Shown: positions 1 through 9,419, counted from the first letter of the stretch. The stretch: DNA of 64,000 bases from JACDER01 sp963717765 (GCA_963717765.1 CAVQWX010000003.1:124001-188000); one strand, 5' to 3'. A program made the numbers and translations. The notes: generated by a model from the letters alone, not told the origin.

Positions 1-180
1 CGTCTGCTCGTCGAAGACCTGGGAGACGAGCCCGAGCTCGCGGACGGCCGTCAGCCGTCCGTTCTCGGCGACCGCGATCCCCGCCGACTCCTGGCCGCGG
101 TGCTGGAGCGCGAACAGGCCGAAGTACGCGAGACGGGAAACGTCACGCTCGTCGGACCGGATTCCGAACACGCCACACAT
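1..180 (-). CDS. purF: Amidophosphoribosyltransferase, N-terminal fragment
   Basis: First committed enzyme of purine synthesis (PRPP + glutamine to phosphoribosylamine). Only the first 60 codons are present; the ATG is at 178-180 and the gene leaves the window on the left. The translated start MCGVFGI supplies Cys2, the nucleophile of class II glutaminases after Met removal, and the block LQHRGQESAGIA (residues 25-36) is the conserved Arg/Gln loop. It starts two bases after the purL stop, so the two genes are surely co-transcribed. Identification rests on these motifs; the phosphoribosyltransferase half is not visible. Confidence 0.93.
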   Translation of the reverse strand, partial: MCGVFGIRSDERDVSRLAYFGLFALQHRGQESAGIAVAENGRLTAVRELGLVSQVFDEQT

Positions 181-182
181 TG

Positions 183-2291
183 CTAGGTCTCCCAGGCCTC
201 GCGCAACGCAGCCACAGGGAGCCCTCCAAGTGTAGCTCCGCCGACCGTCCCGATTCGCTGCAGCGGCACGCCGGTGAGCGTTTCCGCGTCCTCCGGCGCG
301 CACGCGACCACCGCCTGCCCCCCGCCCTCGCCGAACAGGGAGACGCGGTCGTCCGGCACGTCGAGCTCCGCGCCCATCCCGCTCGCGATCGCCGCCTCCG
401 CCAAGCAGACGGCCAGTCCGCCTTCGGAGACGTCGTGCGCGAAGGAGAGGAGCGGCGCCTTGCGCCAGAGAAACTCGATCAGCTCCGCCTCCGCAGGCAG
501 GTCGAGCGGCGCGGGCTGTCCGCCCACCTCGCCGAAGACCGCCTGGTACTCGGAGCCTGCGAGCGAGAGGGCGGGATGGCCGGCGACGAGGACCGCGTCG
601 CCCTCGCGCCAGTGGCCGGGGACGAGCCGTACGTCGGCCACCAGCCCGATGCAGCCGACCTCAGGCGTCGGGTAGATCGGCCGTCCCTCCGTTTCGTTGT
701 AGAGCGAGACGTTGCCGGACACGATCGGCAGGCCGAGCGCCTCGCAGGCCTGGGCGATCCCCTCGATCGCCTCCGCTAGCTCCCAGCCGATCTCGCCCCG
801 CTCGGGGTTGCCGAAGTTGAGGCAGTCGGTGAACGCGAGCGGCTCGCCGCCGGCGCACGCGACGTTCCGAGCCGCCTCGAGCACGGCGGCCGCGCCTCCG
901 GTACGAGGGGCGAGACGGCACATCCGTCCGGCCCCGTCGAGCGAGACCGCGAGGCCGCGCAGCGAGGGCCGTAGCCGTAGGACAGCTGCGTCGAGCCCGG
1001 GCCGCCGTACCGTGCGCGAGCCGACCAGGTGGTCGTACCGGTGGTAGATCCAGGCGCGGCTGCGGATGTTCGGCGAACGCAGCAGCTGGAGGAGCGCCTC
1101 GTCGTTCTCGGGGCCTTTCGGCGGGCGCACGTCCTTCGCCGGCGGCCGGGGTGTGCGCGGTACCTCGTAGCGGGGCGCCTCGTCCGTCAGGTATTCGGCC
1201 GGAATCGCGCCGACGACCTCTCCCTCGAAGGTGCAGCGGAGCTCGCCGGTGCCGGTCACCTGCCCGATCTCCGCGAACGCTAGCTCCCAGCGCTCACAGA
1301 CCTCCCGGACCTGTTCGACGAGCGCCGGCCGCACGACGGCGACCATCCGCTCCTGGCTCTCGGAGATCATGATCTCCCACGGCTCCATGCCCTCCTCGCG
1401 CAGGGGGACGCGGTCGAGGTGGACGTCGATGCCGGCGCCGTCGCGCGCCATCTCCGAGAGCGAGGAAGCGAGCCCGGCCGCGCCGAGATCCTGCAGCGAC
1501 TCGACCAGTCCGCTCTCGACGAGCTCCAGGCTCGTCTCGATCAGCTTCTTCCCCGTGAAGGGGTCGCCGACCTGCACCGACGGCCGCTTCTCGTGCGACT
1601 CCTCGCCTAGCTCCTGGCTGGCGAGCACGCTCGCGCCGCCGATGCCGTCGCGGCCGGTGGTCGACCCGAAGAGGACGACCGTGTGGCCCGTGATGCGCGC
1701 GCGGGCGCGGGTGACGCGGTCGGATGGGACGAGCCCGACGCACATGGCGTTGACGAGGCAGTTGTCCCGGTACGCGTCGGCGAACACCGTGTCTCCGCCC
1801 ACGGTGGGAATGCCGACTGCGTTCCCGTAGTGGCCGATTCCCTCCACGGCGCGTTCGAAGTGCCAGTCCGGCTCGCCGAAGCAGAGCCCGTCCAGCAGCG
1901 CTACCGGCCGCGCTCCCATGGCGACGATGTCGCGGATGATCCCGCCGACGCCGGTGGCCGCCCCCTGAAAGGGCTCGACGGCTGACGGATGGTTGTGGCT
2001 CTCGACCTTGAACGCGACCGCCTCGCCTTCGCCGAGGTCGATCACGCCCGCGTTCTCGCCCGGCCCCTGGAGCACGCGCGGGCCTGACGAGGGCAGCCGG
2101 CGGAGCAGAAGGGCTGAATGCTTGTACGCGCAATGCTCGGACCAGAGGAGCGAGAAGACGGCGAGCTCGAAGTGGTTCGGGTCTCTGCCCAGGAGCCCGC
2201 GGATCCTCTCCAGCTCCCCATCGGTGAGCCCGAGTGCTCGATGGAGTGGCTGTTCGACGACCGTCAGGGAGCGGAGTCTAATAGTCGTCAA
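183..2291 (-). CDS. purL: Phosphoribosylformylglycinamidine synthase subunit PurL
   Basis: Large ATP-dependent subunit of FGAM synthase, converting FGAR to FGAM with ammonia from PurQ. At 702 residues this is the small Gram-positive type that needs separate PurS and PurQ, both encoded at 10.8-11.7 kb. Family blocks are present: WSEHCAYKHS near residue 50, SHNHPSAVEPFQGAATGVGG near 98, DLGAAGL in the centre and LNFGNPERGE in the second AIRS-like half. The start used is a TTG at 2291; no in-frame ATG or GTG lies close by. Unusually, purL-purF are separated from purQ-purS by about 8.5 kb of unrelated genes. Confidence 0.95.
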   Translation of the reverse strand: MTTIRLRSLTVVEQPLHRALGLTDGELERIRGLLGRDPNHFELAVFSLLWSEHCAYKHSALLLRRLPSSGPRVLQGPGENAGVIDLGEGEAVAFKVESHNHPSAVEPFQGAATGVGGIIRDIVAMGARPVALLDGLCFGEPDWHFERAVEGIGHYGNAVGIPTVGGDTVFADAYRDNCLVNAMCVGLVPSDRVTRARARITGHTVVLFGSTTGRDGIGGASVLASQELGEESHEKRPSVQVGDPFTGKKLIETSLELVESGLVESLQDLGAAGLASSLSEMARDGAGIDVHLDRVPLREEGMEPWEIMISESQERMVAVVRPALVEQVREVCERWELAFAEIGQVTGTGELRCTFEGEVVGAIPAEYLTDEAPRYEVPRTPRPPAKDVRPPKGPENDEALLQLLRSPNIRSRAWIYHRYDHLVGSRTVRRPGLDAAVLRLRPSLRGLAVSLDGAGRMCRLAPRTGGAAAVLEAARNVACAGGEPLAFTDCLNFGNPERGEIGWELAEAIEGIAQACEALGLPIVSGNVSLYNETEGRPIYPTPEVGCIGLVADVRLVPGHWREGDAVLVAGHPALSLAGSEYQAVFGEVGGQPAPLDLPAEAELIEFLWRKAPLLSFAHDVSEGGLAVCLAEAAIASGMGAELDVPDDRVSLFGEGGGQAVVACAPEDAETLTGVPLQRIGTVGGATLGGLPVAALREAWET

Positions 2292-2315
2292 AGACGCCGC
2301 AGATAGCCTCAGGGA

Positions 2316-3218
2316 GTGACGCGCGCCTACCTTCCGCTCCTGCTGATCCTGGGAGCGATCTGGGGCGCCTCGTTCCTCTTCATCGAGGAGGCCGAGAGGG
2401 GGCTCGAGCCGACGACGATCATGGCAGGACGGCTGCTGCTCGCCGCCGCGATCCTCGTCCCGGTGCTGATCGCGGCGACCGGGCTGCGCGATTCCTGGCA
2501 GGCGCTCCGGCGCGTGTGGCTCGTCGGACTCGTCTCAGGAATCGTCAACGCAGCTCTTCCGTTCACCCTCATCGCCTGGGGCCAGGAGCACATCGACTCG
2601 GGGACTGCGGCGATCGCGAACGCCTCGATGCCGATCTTCGTCGTGCTCCTCGCGCTCCGCGTCCGACGCAGCGAGAGCGCACGCGGCTCACGGCTGGCCG
2701 GGGTGCTTCTGGGCTTCGTCGGCGTCGGCGTGCTGGCCGGCGCGAACCCACCGGGCGGCTGGTGGGGAGTCGCCGGGACGATCGCCGTCGTTGCCGCCGC
2801 GTTCTGTTACGCCGTCGGCGCGCTCTACGCGCAGCACCACATAGAAGCCGTGCCTGTGCTCACCTTCTCCGCCGCGCAGTCGCTGGCCGGCGCTCTCGTC
2901 TTGCTGCCGTTCGGGGTCGCCCAGCTCCCCTCTGCGGTTCCCGGATGGAAGGCGATCGCCTCCGTCCTCGCGCTCGGGATTGCCGGGACGGCGGTGGGCA
3001 CGCTCCTCTACTACCGACTGGTCAACCTGCACGGCTCGGCGCGAGCCAGTCTCGTCGTCTACCTGCTGCCCCCGTTCGCCCTCGTATACGGAGCGACTCT
3101 CCTCGACGAGCCCCTCACGCCCCAGAAGTTGGTCGGGCTCGGGCTCATTCTCGGGGGAGTCGCTCTCGGCTCCGGGCTGGTCGCCTGGACGCGCCGGCCG
3201 GCCCCGGTGCCCGAATGA
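2316..3218 (+). CDS. EamA/DMT-family transporter
   Basis: Inner-membrane permease of the drug/metabolite transporter superfamily, 300 residues, with about ten hydrophobic segments in two EamA repeats. The first repeat has the typical LILGAIWGASFLFI opening and the second ends in GLILGGVALG. Start is a GTG at 2316 only 24 bases from the divergent purL start, so the promoters must overlap. Its stop overlaps the ATG of the next gene (ATGA at 3215-3218), indicating a two-gene operon. Substrate cannot be deduced. Confidence 0.88.
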   Translation: MTRAYLPLLLILGAIWGASFLFIEEAERGLEPTTIMAGRLLLAAAILVPVLIAATGLRDSWQALRRVWLVGLVSGIVNAALPFTLIAWGQEHIDSGTAAIANASMPIFVVLLALRVRRSESARGSRLAGVLLGFVGVGVLAGANPPGGWWGVAGTIAVVAAAFCYAVGALYAQHHIEAVPVLTFSAAQSLAGALVLLPFGVAQLPSAVPGWKAIASVLALGIAGTAVGTLLYYRLVNLHGSARASLVVYLLPPFALVYGATLLDEPLTPQKLVGLGLILGGVALGSGLVAWTRRPAPVPE

Positions 3219-3754
3219 ACGTCCGCATCCGCCGGGCGACGCCGGACGACGTCGACTTCCTCCTCGAGCTCGCGAACCACGAGGACGTCGAGCCGTTCAT
3301 GTCCGCGCGCCGGCCGCGCGACCGTGCGTCGCTGCTGGAGGAGATCGAGCGTTCCGAGCGCGGGCCGCTCGAGACCGGCAGGTTCGTGATCGAAGCCGCG
3401 GAGGGAGAGGACTGGAAACGCGCGGGCTCCATGGGATTCGACGTCCGGAACCGGCGAAGCAAGATCGCGAATCTCGGAGGCCTCGCAACGCATCCGGATT
3501 TCCGCGGACGCCGGCTTGCGGACGAGGCCGCGCGGCAGTTCCAACGGCACCTGCTGTACGACCTCGGCTTCCATCGCCTTCAGCTCGAGTGCTACGGCTT
3601 CAACGATCGCGCCATTCGGCACGCGGAGCGCGTGGGTTTCATCCGCGAAGGAGTTAAAAGGAAGGCGTATCTCCGCCACGGCGAGTGGGTGGACGGGATC
3701 ATGTTCGGACTTCTGAAAGAAGATCTTGACGAGCACGAATCCGAGCGCTCGTAG
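3215..3754 (+). CDS. GNAT-family N-acetyltransferase
   Basis: A 179-residue acetyltransferase of the RimJ/RimL-like GNAT group, expected to move an acetyl group from acetyl-CoA to an amine. The acetyl-CoA loop is degenerate but recognisable (HPDFRGRRLADEAARQ), followed by the late motif LQLECYGFNDRAIRHAERVGF that marks this family. Start ATG overlaps the transporter stop, so translation is coupled. The substrate is unknown; a peptide, polyamine or antibiotic are all possible. Confidence 0.85.
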   Translation: MNVRIRRATPDDVDFLLELANHEDVEPFMSARRPRDRASLLEEIERSERGPLETGRFVIEAAEGEDWKRAGSMGFDVRNRRSKIANLGGLATHPDFRGRRLADEAARQFQRHLLYDLGFHRLQLECYGFNDRAIRHAERVGFIREGVKRKAYLRHGEWVDGIMFGLLKEDLDEHESERS

Positions 3755-3884
3755 CGGGCGGCGCAAAGGCGATTTCTGCATAAATCCTGCACAGGGACAT
3801 TTTCGAGTCAGTCCGGCCGTTCAATTCCCTCGAGAGCCCCGCCGTAGAGCGGGATTTCGGCCCTCCACCGCACCGAGATCGGGC

Positions 3885-3912
3885 TTGACTCAGCCAAACA
3901 TCCTTGTAGGAT
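3885..3912 (+). promoter_or_regulatory. Sigma-70-type promoter of the first secreted-protein gene
   Basis: TTGACT at 3885-3890 and TAGGAT at 3907-3912 with a 16-base spacer, followed by about 75 bases of leader to the ATG at 3988. The -10 block is inside the tandem duplication but the -35 is not: the second copy has TAGGGT at 6596-6601 and no TTGACT-like box at the matching position. Confidence 0.65.
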
Positions 3913-6488
3913 TCTTGCCATCGGTGTCTAACAACACCCGACAGCCGCATGGCGCAACCATCAATCACTCCCAAGGAGGGGTCTCTTATGGACGTCGGCA
4001 GACGCCTTAAGCTCGGACTCCTGGCAATGGTGGCGTTGATCGGCGCGACAATGGCTTTGACGACCGTCGCGCAGGCACGCACCGTCCCGGATCCGATGCT
4101 TGCAGATATTCCGTATCTCGCTTGGAGGGGCGAGGCGGTGCGCTTGGTTAAGTGCGCACCTGCTTCGATCTTCCCGGAGGGGTACAGTCCCAGCACTCTG
4201 GACGCGGGCTTCACGCTCGTGGACTGGAGTGGTGACCCGCATCTGGCTACGCCGCAGACGGTCACCGCGGCACCTGGCTTCAACAGCGCGATCTTCCATG
4301 TTCGCGCGTTTGACGGTGCTTATTGCTGGGGGATGAGCTTCATCTCACAGAAGGCTGGTATCGCGGACATCAAGATGACTGTGCGTGACGGCACTGCCGG
4401 CCCGGTCCTTCTTGTCCACGACTTCCTGGTCGGGTGGATGAACCTGAACTCGATCGTCCTGTGCAACAACCCGGCTGCGGGTGCGTGCACGGGCCCGACG
4501 ACGGACGTGATCAGTGACACGGCCGGGCAGACGACGCCGAATGTTTTGGAGGCGAACGTCACCGGGAACATCCCGTTGCTGCAGGACTTCAATGAGCTCG
4601 GGATCGGTCATCCGATCACGTTGCCGGACGGTTCGTCCGTCACCGGCGTTGTCATGCCGGATGACTGGGCGACGTTGGCCCTTTCACGGTTGGCGACGGT
4701 TCAGGGGCCGCTGAGCGATCCGAGTTCGTTCTGGGACACGCACGACGACATGGCTGCGACCGAGGGTCATGCCCAGGAGTCGCCGGCCGCTGTTTGTTTG
4801 CCGCGCGTGACCACCGGGATCGACGCGGTCGACCAGTGCACTGACACGGGCTCGCTCGCGCTCGCGAACGAGGTCGGCGAGTTCAGCGCGATCTGGACGT
4901 TCACGGCCGCTCCGGGTGGTTCGCTGTCGGATCCGCCGACGGTTGGCCCGTTCGATCCGACCCGGCCTGCCAGCACGTACCTGTCCGACGGCAAGATCGA
5001 CGCGGGTGACGCGCCGATGCCTTCCGCTCGGATCGACTTCACGATCGCTCCGAACACCGGTGGTCCTACGGACATCTCTGGTGTGGGGACGTTCACGAAG
5101 GTGGACAAGGGTCTGTGCCCGGGCCAGTCGGCTCTGAACGACGCTCCTCAGGCTGCGGGCGGAGAGCCGGGGGCTCCGTTCGGTTGCACGAACTCGCTGT
5201 ATGTGCGGCCGGGCGCGACCACGCCTCACCACCTGTATGCACCGTTCTATCGTGAGTACTTGCCGGCGACGCTGGCTTCCGCCGATCCGTTCTCGAGCGG
5301 GATCGACGGCGGCTTCGCGAATAACTTCAACGGGTTCCTGAACCTGAACGGCAACGCTCTGGCAGACCCGTCCGGCCTGTACGACTACTGGGATATCGCC
5401 GAGGTGCTGCGCACCGCGCTCGCGGAGCCGACGCACTGTCTGTTCCGCAACGTCTCCGGTGAAAGCGGCAACATCCCGCTGTACCTGACCACCCCGGGAA
5501 CCGGGCCTCAGTCCGTGGCCGTCTATTCGGACGAGCACGGCGAGGCACGCGCGGGCTTCCTGCCCGGCACCGGGTTCTTCTTCGACAACTTCGGTCTCAT
5601 CAACGCCAACAATGGCTGCGATCTGGCCGGTATCTCGCAGCTGGGGACTGCCGGTATCACCGCGACCGCTCGCTATCCGTATGAGCCGGTCACGGCGGCC
5701 CCGCTCGTGTCGAACACGGTGGCCAAGTCGGTCTCCTCGCTGTTCGTGAAGCTGATCCAGTGCTTCCCGAAGGGCCCGTCGGCGTTCGACCAGCAGGTCG
5801 CCGTCTGCGTCGCCCACGCGCAGGACATCACCGGCCACGCGATCACGGGTGAGCGTGTCTGCTTCTTCTCGCAGGGCGAGGGTCTGTTCCTGCCGGCGAT
5901 CACGCCGATCGTGATCCCCGGCCAGACCACCTGGCCTGCGATCTCGATCCTGCCCGCTCCGCCGCTCAGCGGCCCGAACAATGTCTGTGCGTACACGGAC
6001 ATCAACGGGAACACCGCGGTGGAGGTGGCCGAGTCGAATGCGGTCACGGTCAACGTCATCGCGATGTTCGTCGACGAGGGTCTGCTCCGCTCCGTCCACG
6101 TGACCTTCCCGATCACGGCCCCGACGGCCGCGGTCACCGGCCCCGTGGCGGCCTCGACGACGGGCACGACCAACCCGAGCGCTCCGGTCGCGGTGACGAA
6201 CCCGACCACCGGCACCACGACGACCGTCCCGAGCTCGAATGTGGACAGGACGGTCAAGGTCCGCTACCGGGTCACCCTTGCCCGCCTCCACGGCAAGGTG
6301 CTCAAGGTCAAGCTGTCCGGGCCTCGCGGCAACGCGAACCTGGCCATCGGCTACCTGAGCAAGGCCAAGAAGGTCGGGACGCTCGTCCGAGTCGTCCCCG
6401 CCAACAAGGTCGTGAAGCTGAAGCTGAACGTCCCCAGGGGCGTGCAGAAGCTGCGCCTGTCGGTGATGCCGAGCTAGACACCACCCTC
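3903..6488 (+). repeat. Tandem duplication, copy 1
   Basis: First copy of a direct repeat with a period of 2689 bases. Identity runs from about 3921 (with a mismatched shoulder back to 3903, inside the promoter) through the coding sequence to the CCCTC just after the stop codon at 6488. The only coding difference found is A at 4960 versus G at 7649, giving Thr to Ala. The 3' flanks, including the terminators, are different in the two copies, so this is a real duplication rather than an assembly stutter. Confidence 0.92.
3988..6477 (+). CDS. Secreted protein of unknown family, copy 1
   Basis: 829-residue exported protein I cannot assign to a family. The start is the ATG at 3988, eight bases after a strong AAGGAGG (3973-3979), not the ATG 39 bases upstream. 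A signal peptide is clear: basic MDVGRRLK, hydrophobic core, cleavage near AQA. The mature part has several spaced Cys residues suggesting disulfides, no C-terminal anchor or LPXTG, a Thr/Pro-rich linker near residues 715-755 and a basic C-terminal domain of about 75 residues rich in Lys/Val/Leu. A consensus promoter, strong ribosome site and duplication suggest an abundant exoprotein, possibly surface-layer-like; that role is inference. Confidence 0.8.
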   Translation: MDVGRRLKLGLLAMVALIGATMALTTVAQARTVPDPMLADIPYLAWRGEAVRLVKCAPASIFPEGYSPSTLDAGFTLVDWSGDPHLATPQTVTAAPGFNSAIFHVRAFDGAYCWGMSFISQKAGIADIKMTVRDGTAGPVLLVHDFLVGWMNLNSIVLCNNPAAGACTGPTTDVISDTAGQTTPNVLEANVTGNIPLLQDFNELGIGHPITLPDGSSVTGVVMPDDWATLALSRLATVQGPLSDPSSFWDTHDDMAATEGHAQESPAAVCLPRVTTGIDAVDQCTDTGSLALANEVGEFSAIWTFTAAPGGSLSDPPTVGPFDPTRPASTYLSDGKIDAGDAPMPSARIDFTIAPNTGGPTDISGVGTFTKVDKGLCPGQSALNDAPQAAGGEPGAPFGCTNSLYVRPGATTPHHLYAPFYREYLPATLASADPFSSGIDGGFANNFNGFLNLNGNALADPSGLYDYWDIAEVLRTALAEPTHCLFRNVSGESGNIPLYLTTPGTGPQSVAVYSDEHGEARAGFLPGTGFFFDNFGLINANNGCDLAGISQLGTAGITATARYPYEPVTAAPLVSNTVAKSVSSLFVKLIQCFPKGPSAFDQQVAVCVAHAQDITGHAITGERVCFFSQGEGLFLPAITPIVIPGQTTWPAISILPAPPLSGPNNVCAYTDINGNTAVEVAESNAVTVNVIAMFVDEGLLRSVHVTFPITAPTAAVTGPVAASTTGTTNPSAPVAVTNPTTGTTTTVPSSNVDRTVKVRYRVTLARLHGKVLKVKLSGPRGNANLAIGYLSKAKKVGTLVRVVPANKVVKLKLNVPRGVQKLRLSVMPS

Positions 6489-6504
6489 CAAGAGGGAGTG
6501 ACTG

Positions 6505-6536
6505 AGAGGGGCCCCCGCAAGGGGGCCCCTCTTTTT
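6505..6536 (+). terminator. Rho-independent terminator after copy 1
   Basis: Perfect 12-bp GC-rich stem (6505-6516 with 6521-6532), GCAA tetraloop at 6517-6520, then a T run ending at 6536. It lies 28 bases after the stop codon, so copy 2 should not be reached by read-through from copy 1. Confidence 0.9.
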
Positions 6537-6591
6537 GGGGGCAAATCCGCACGGCACACTCGTACGTCGGGGATGCGGATGGCCGCTCAGG

Positions 6592-9177
6592 CTTGTAGGG
6601 TTCGTGGCCTCGGTGTCTAACAACACCCGACAGCCGCATGGCGCAACCATCAATCACTCCCAAGGAGGGGTCTCTTATGGACGTCGGCAGACGCCTTAAG
6701 CTCGGACTCCTGGCAATGGTGGCGTTGATCGGCGCGACAATGGCTTTGACGACCGTCGCGCAGGCACGCACCGTCCCGGATCCGATGCTTGCAGATATTC
6801 CGTATCTCGCTTGGAGGGGCGAGGCGGTGCGCTTGGTTAAGTGCGCACCTGCTTCGATCTTCCCGGAGGGGTACAGTCCCAGCACTCTGGACGCGGGCTT
6901 CACGCTCGTGGACTGGAGTGGTGACCCGCATCTGGCTACGCCGCAGACGGTCACCGCGGCACCTGGCTTCAACAGCGCGATCTTCCATGTTCGCGCGTTT
7001 GACGGTGCTTATTGCTGGGGGATGAGCTTCATCTCACAGAAGGCTGGTATCGCGGACATCAAGATGACTGTGCGTGACGGCACTGCCGGCCCGGTCCTTC
7101 TTGTCCACGACTTCCTGGTCGGGTGGATGAACCTGAACTCGATCGTCCTGTGCAACAACCCGGCTGCGGGTGCGTGCACGGGCCCGACGACGGACGTGAT
7201 CAGTGACACGGCCGGGCAGACGACGCCGAATGTTTTGGAGGCGAACGTCACCGGGAACATCCCGTTGCTGCAGGACTTCAATGAGCTCGGGATCGGTCAT
7301 CCGATCACGTTGCCGGACGGTTCGTCCGTCACCGGCGTTGTCATGCCGGATGACTGGGCGACGTTGGCCCTTTCACGGTTGGCGACGGTTCAGGGGCCGC
7401 TGAGCGATCCGAGTTCGTTCTGGGACACGCACGACGACATGGCTGCGACCGAGGGTCATGCCCAGGAGTCGCCGGCCGCTGTTTGTTTGCCGCGCGTGAC
7501 CACCGGGATCGACGCGGTCGACCAGTGCACTGACACGGGCTCGCTCGCGCTCGCGAACGAGGTCGGCGAGTTCAGCGCGATCTGGACGTTCACGGCCGCT
7601 CCGGGTGGTTCGCTGTCGGATCCGCCGACGGTTGGCCCGTTCGATCCGGCCCGGCCTGCCAGCACGTACCTGTCCGACGGCAAGATCGACGCGGGTGACG
7701 CGCCGATGCCTTCCGCTCGGATCGACTTCACGATCGCTCCGAACACCGGTGGTCCTACGGACATCTCTGGTGTGGGGACGTTCACGAAGGTGGACAAGGG
7801 TCTGTGCCCGGGCCAGTCGGCTCTGAACGACGCTCCTCAGGCTGCGGGCGGAGAGCCGGGGGCTCCGTTCGGTTGCACGAACTCGCTGTATGTGCGGCCG
7901 GGCGCGACCACGCCTCACCACCTGTATGCACCGTTCTATCGTGAGTACTTGCCGGCGACGCTGGCTTCCGCCGATCCGTTCTCGAGCGGGATCGACGGCG
8001 GCTTCGCGAATAACTTCAACGGGTTCCTGAACCTGAACGGCAACGCTCTGGCAGACCCGTCCGGCCTGTACGACTACTGGGATATCGCCGAGGTGCTGCG
8101 CACCGCGCTCGCGGAGCCGACGCACTGTCTGTTCCGCAACGTCTCCGGTGAAAGCGGCAACATCCCGCTGTACCTGACCACCCCGGGAACCGGGCCTCAG
8201 TCCGTGGCCGTCTATTCGGACGAGCACGGCGAGGCACGCGCGGGCTTCCTGCCCGGCACCGGGTTCTTCTTCGACAACTTCGGTCTCATCAACGCCAACA
8301 ATGGCTGCGATCTGGCCGGTATCTCGCAGCTGGGGACTGCCGGTATCACCGCGACCGCTCGCTATCCGTATGAGCCGGTCACGGCGGCCCCGCTCGTGTC
8401 GAACACGGTGGCCAAGTCGGTCTCCTCGCTGTTCGTGAAGCTGATCCAGTGCTTCCCGAAGGGCCCGTCGGCGTTCGACCAGCAGGTCGCCGTCTGCGTC
8501 GCCCACGCGCAGGACATCACCGGCCACGCGATCACGGGTGAGCGTGTCTGCTTCTTCTCGCAGGGCGAGGGTCTGTTCCTGCCGGCGATCACGCCGATCG
8601 TGATCCCCGGCCAGACCACCTGGCCTGCGATCTCGATCCTGCCCGCTCCGCCGCTCAGCGGCCCGAACAATGTCTGTGCGTACACGGACATCAACGGGAA
8701 CACCGCGGTGGAGGTGGCCGAGTCGAATGCGGTCACGGTCAACGTCATCGCGATGTTCGTCGACGAGGGTCTGCTCCGCTCCGTCCACGTGACCTTCCCG
8801 ATCACGGCCCCGACGGCCGCGGTCACCGGCCCCGTGGCGGCCTCGACGACGGGCACGACCAACCCGAGCGCTCCGGTCGCGGTGACGAACCCGACCACCG
8901 GCACCACGACGACCGTCCCGAGCTCGAATGTGGACAGGACGGTCAAGGTCCGCTACCGGGTCACCCTTGCCCGCCTCCACGGCAAGGTGCTCAAGGTCAA
9001 GCTGTCCGGGCCTCGCGGCAACGCGAACCTGGCCATCGGCTACCTGAGCAAGGCCAAGAAGGTCGGGACGCTCGTCCGAGTCGTCCCCGCCAACAAGGTC
9101 GTGAAGCTGAAGCTGAACGTCCCCAGGGGCGTGCAGAAGCTGCGCCTGTCGGTGATGCCGAGCTAGACACCACCCTC
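6592..9177 (+). repeat. Tandem duplication, copy 2
   Basis: Second copy of the 2689-base-period direct repeat. The left edge falls in the -10 region (TAGGGT, 6596-6601) and the right edge 11 bases past the stop codon. Upstream sequence is unrelated to that of copy 1, so the copy did not bring the -35 element with it. Confidence 0.92.
6677..9166 (+). CDS. Secreted protein of unknown family, copy 2
   Basis: 829-residue paralogue of the gene at 3988, identical except for Ala in place of Thr at one position (codon at 7649). It has the same AAGGAGG ribosome site, signal peptide, Thr-rich linker and basic C-terminal domain. The near-absence even of synonymous changes means either very recent duplication or continuing gene conversion. 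It has its own terminator but lacks the -35 box of copy 1, so it may be silent, weak or driven by another sigma factor. Function unknown. Confidence 0.8.
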   Translation: MDVGRRLKLGLLAMVALIGATMALTTVAQARTVPDPMLADIPYLAWRGEAVRLVKCAPASIFPEGYSPSTLDAGFTLVDWSGDPHLATPQTVTAAPGFNSAIFHVRAFDGAYCWGMSFISQKAGIADIKMTVRDGTAGPVLLVHDFLVGWMNLNSIVLCNNPAAGACTGPTTDVISDTAGQTTPNVLEANVTGNIPLLQDFNELGIGHPITLPDGSSVTGVVMPDDWATLALSRLATVQGPLSDPSSFWDTHDDMAATEGHAQESPAAVCLPRVTTGIDAVDQCTDTGSLALANEVGEFSAIWTFTAAPGGSLSDPPTVGPFDPARPASTYLSDGKIDAGDAPMPSARIDFTIAPNTGGPTDISGVGTFTKVDKGLCPGQSALNDAPQAAGGEPGAPFGCTNSLYVRPGATTPHHLYAPFYREYLPATLASADPFSSGIDGGFANNFNGFLNLNGNALADPSGLYDYWDIAEVLRTALAEPTHCLFRNVSGESGNIPLYLTTPGTGPQSVAVYSDEHGEARAGFLPGTGFFFDNFGLINANNGCDLAGISQLGTAGITATARYPYEPVTAAPLVSNTVAKSVSSLFVKLIQCFPKGPSAFDQQVAVCVAHAQDITGHAITGERVCFFSQGEGLFLPAITPIVIPGQTTWPAISILPAPPLSGPNNVCAYTDINGNTAVEVAESNAVTVNVIAMFVDEGLLRSVHVTFPITAPTAAVTGPVAASTTGTTNPSAPVAVTNPTTGTTTTVPSSNVDRTVKVRYRVTLARLHGKVLKVKLSGPRGNANLAIGYLSKAKKVGTLVRVVPANKVVKLKLNVPRGVQKLRLSVMPS

Positions 9178-9192
9178 TACAGGGAGTGACAA

Positions 9193-9220
9193 GGAAGAGG
9201 CCCCTGCAGGGGCCTCTTCC
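9193..9220 (+). terminator. Terminator hairpin after copy 2
   Basis: Perfect 12-bp stem GGAAGAGGCCCC (9193-9204) / GGGGCCTCTTCC (9209-9220) with a TGCA loop. No long T tract follows, so termination may depend on the second hairpin just downstream. Confidence 0.7.
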
Positions 9221-9222
9221 AT

Positions 9223-9249
9223 AACGGGGGAACCCAGGGTTCCCCCGTT
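9223..9249. terminator. Second hairpin in the convergent gap before dinB
   Basis: A perfect 12-bp stem (9223-9234 with 9238-9249) and a 3-base loop. It stands between the end of secreted copy 2 and the end of the minus-strand dinB, so it could serve both directions. The remaining 170 bases up to dinB hold no gene that I can support. Confidence 0.55.
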
Positions 9250-9419
9250 GGCCCCCTCCTTAATGTCTCGGACGTCCCTACCCACAGAGGGCTGCGCTGG
9301 GGCGAAGCCCGGCTCCGCCCACAGGACACACAGAACAGCGCACGCCTTCAGACTCTGCCTCAAGAGGGCCGCTTGGTCCTTGCGTTGCCGAGCGAAACTC
9401 CCTGAGCTGCCGACGGCGA

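Noticed and set aside
4684..6972. 762-residue minus-strand frame across the secreted gene and the next copy
   Set aside because: Arg/Asp/Gly-rich antisense shadow of the secreted-protein gene, present again in the duplicate; no start context.
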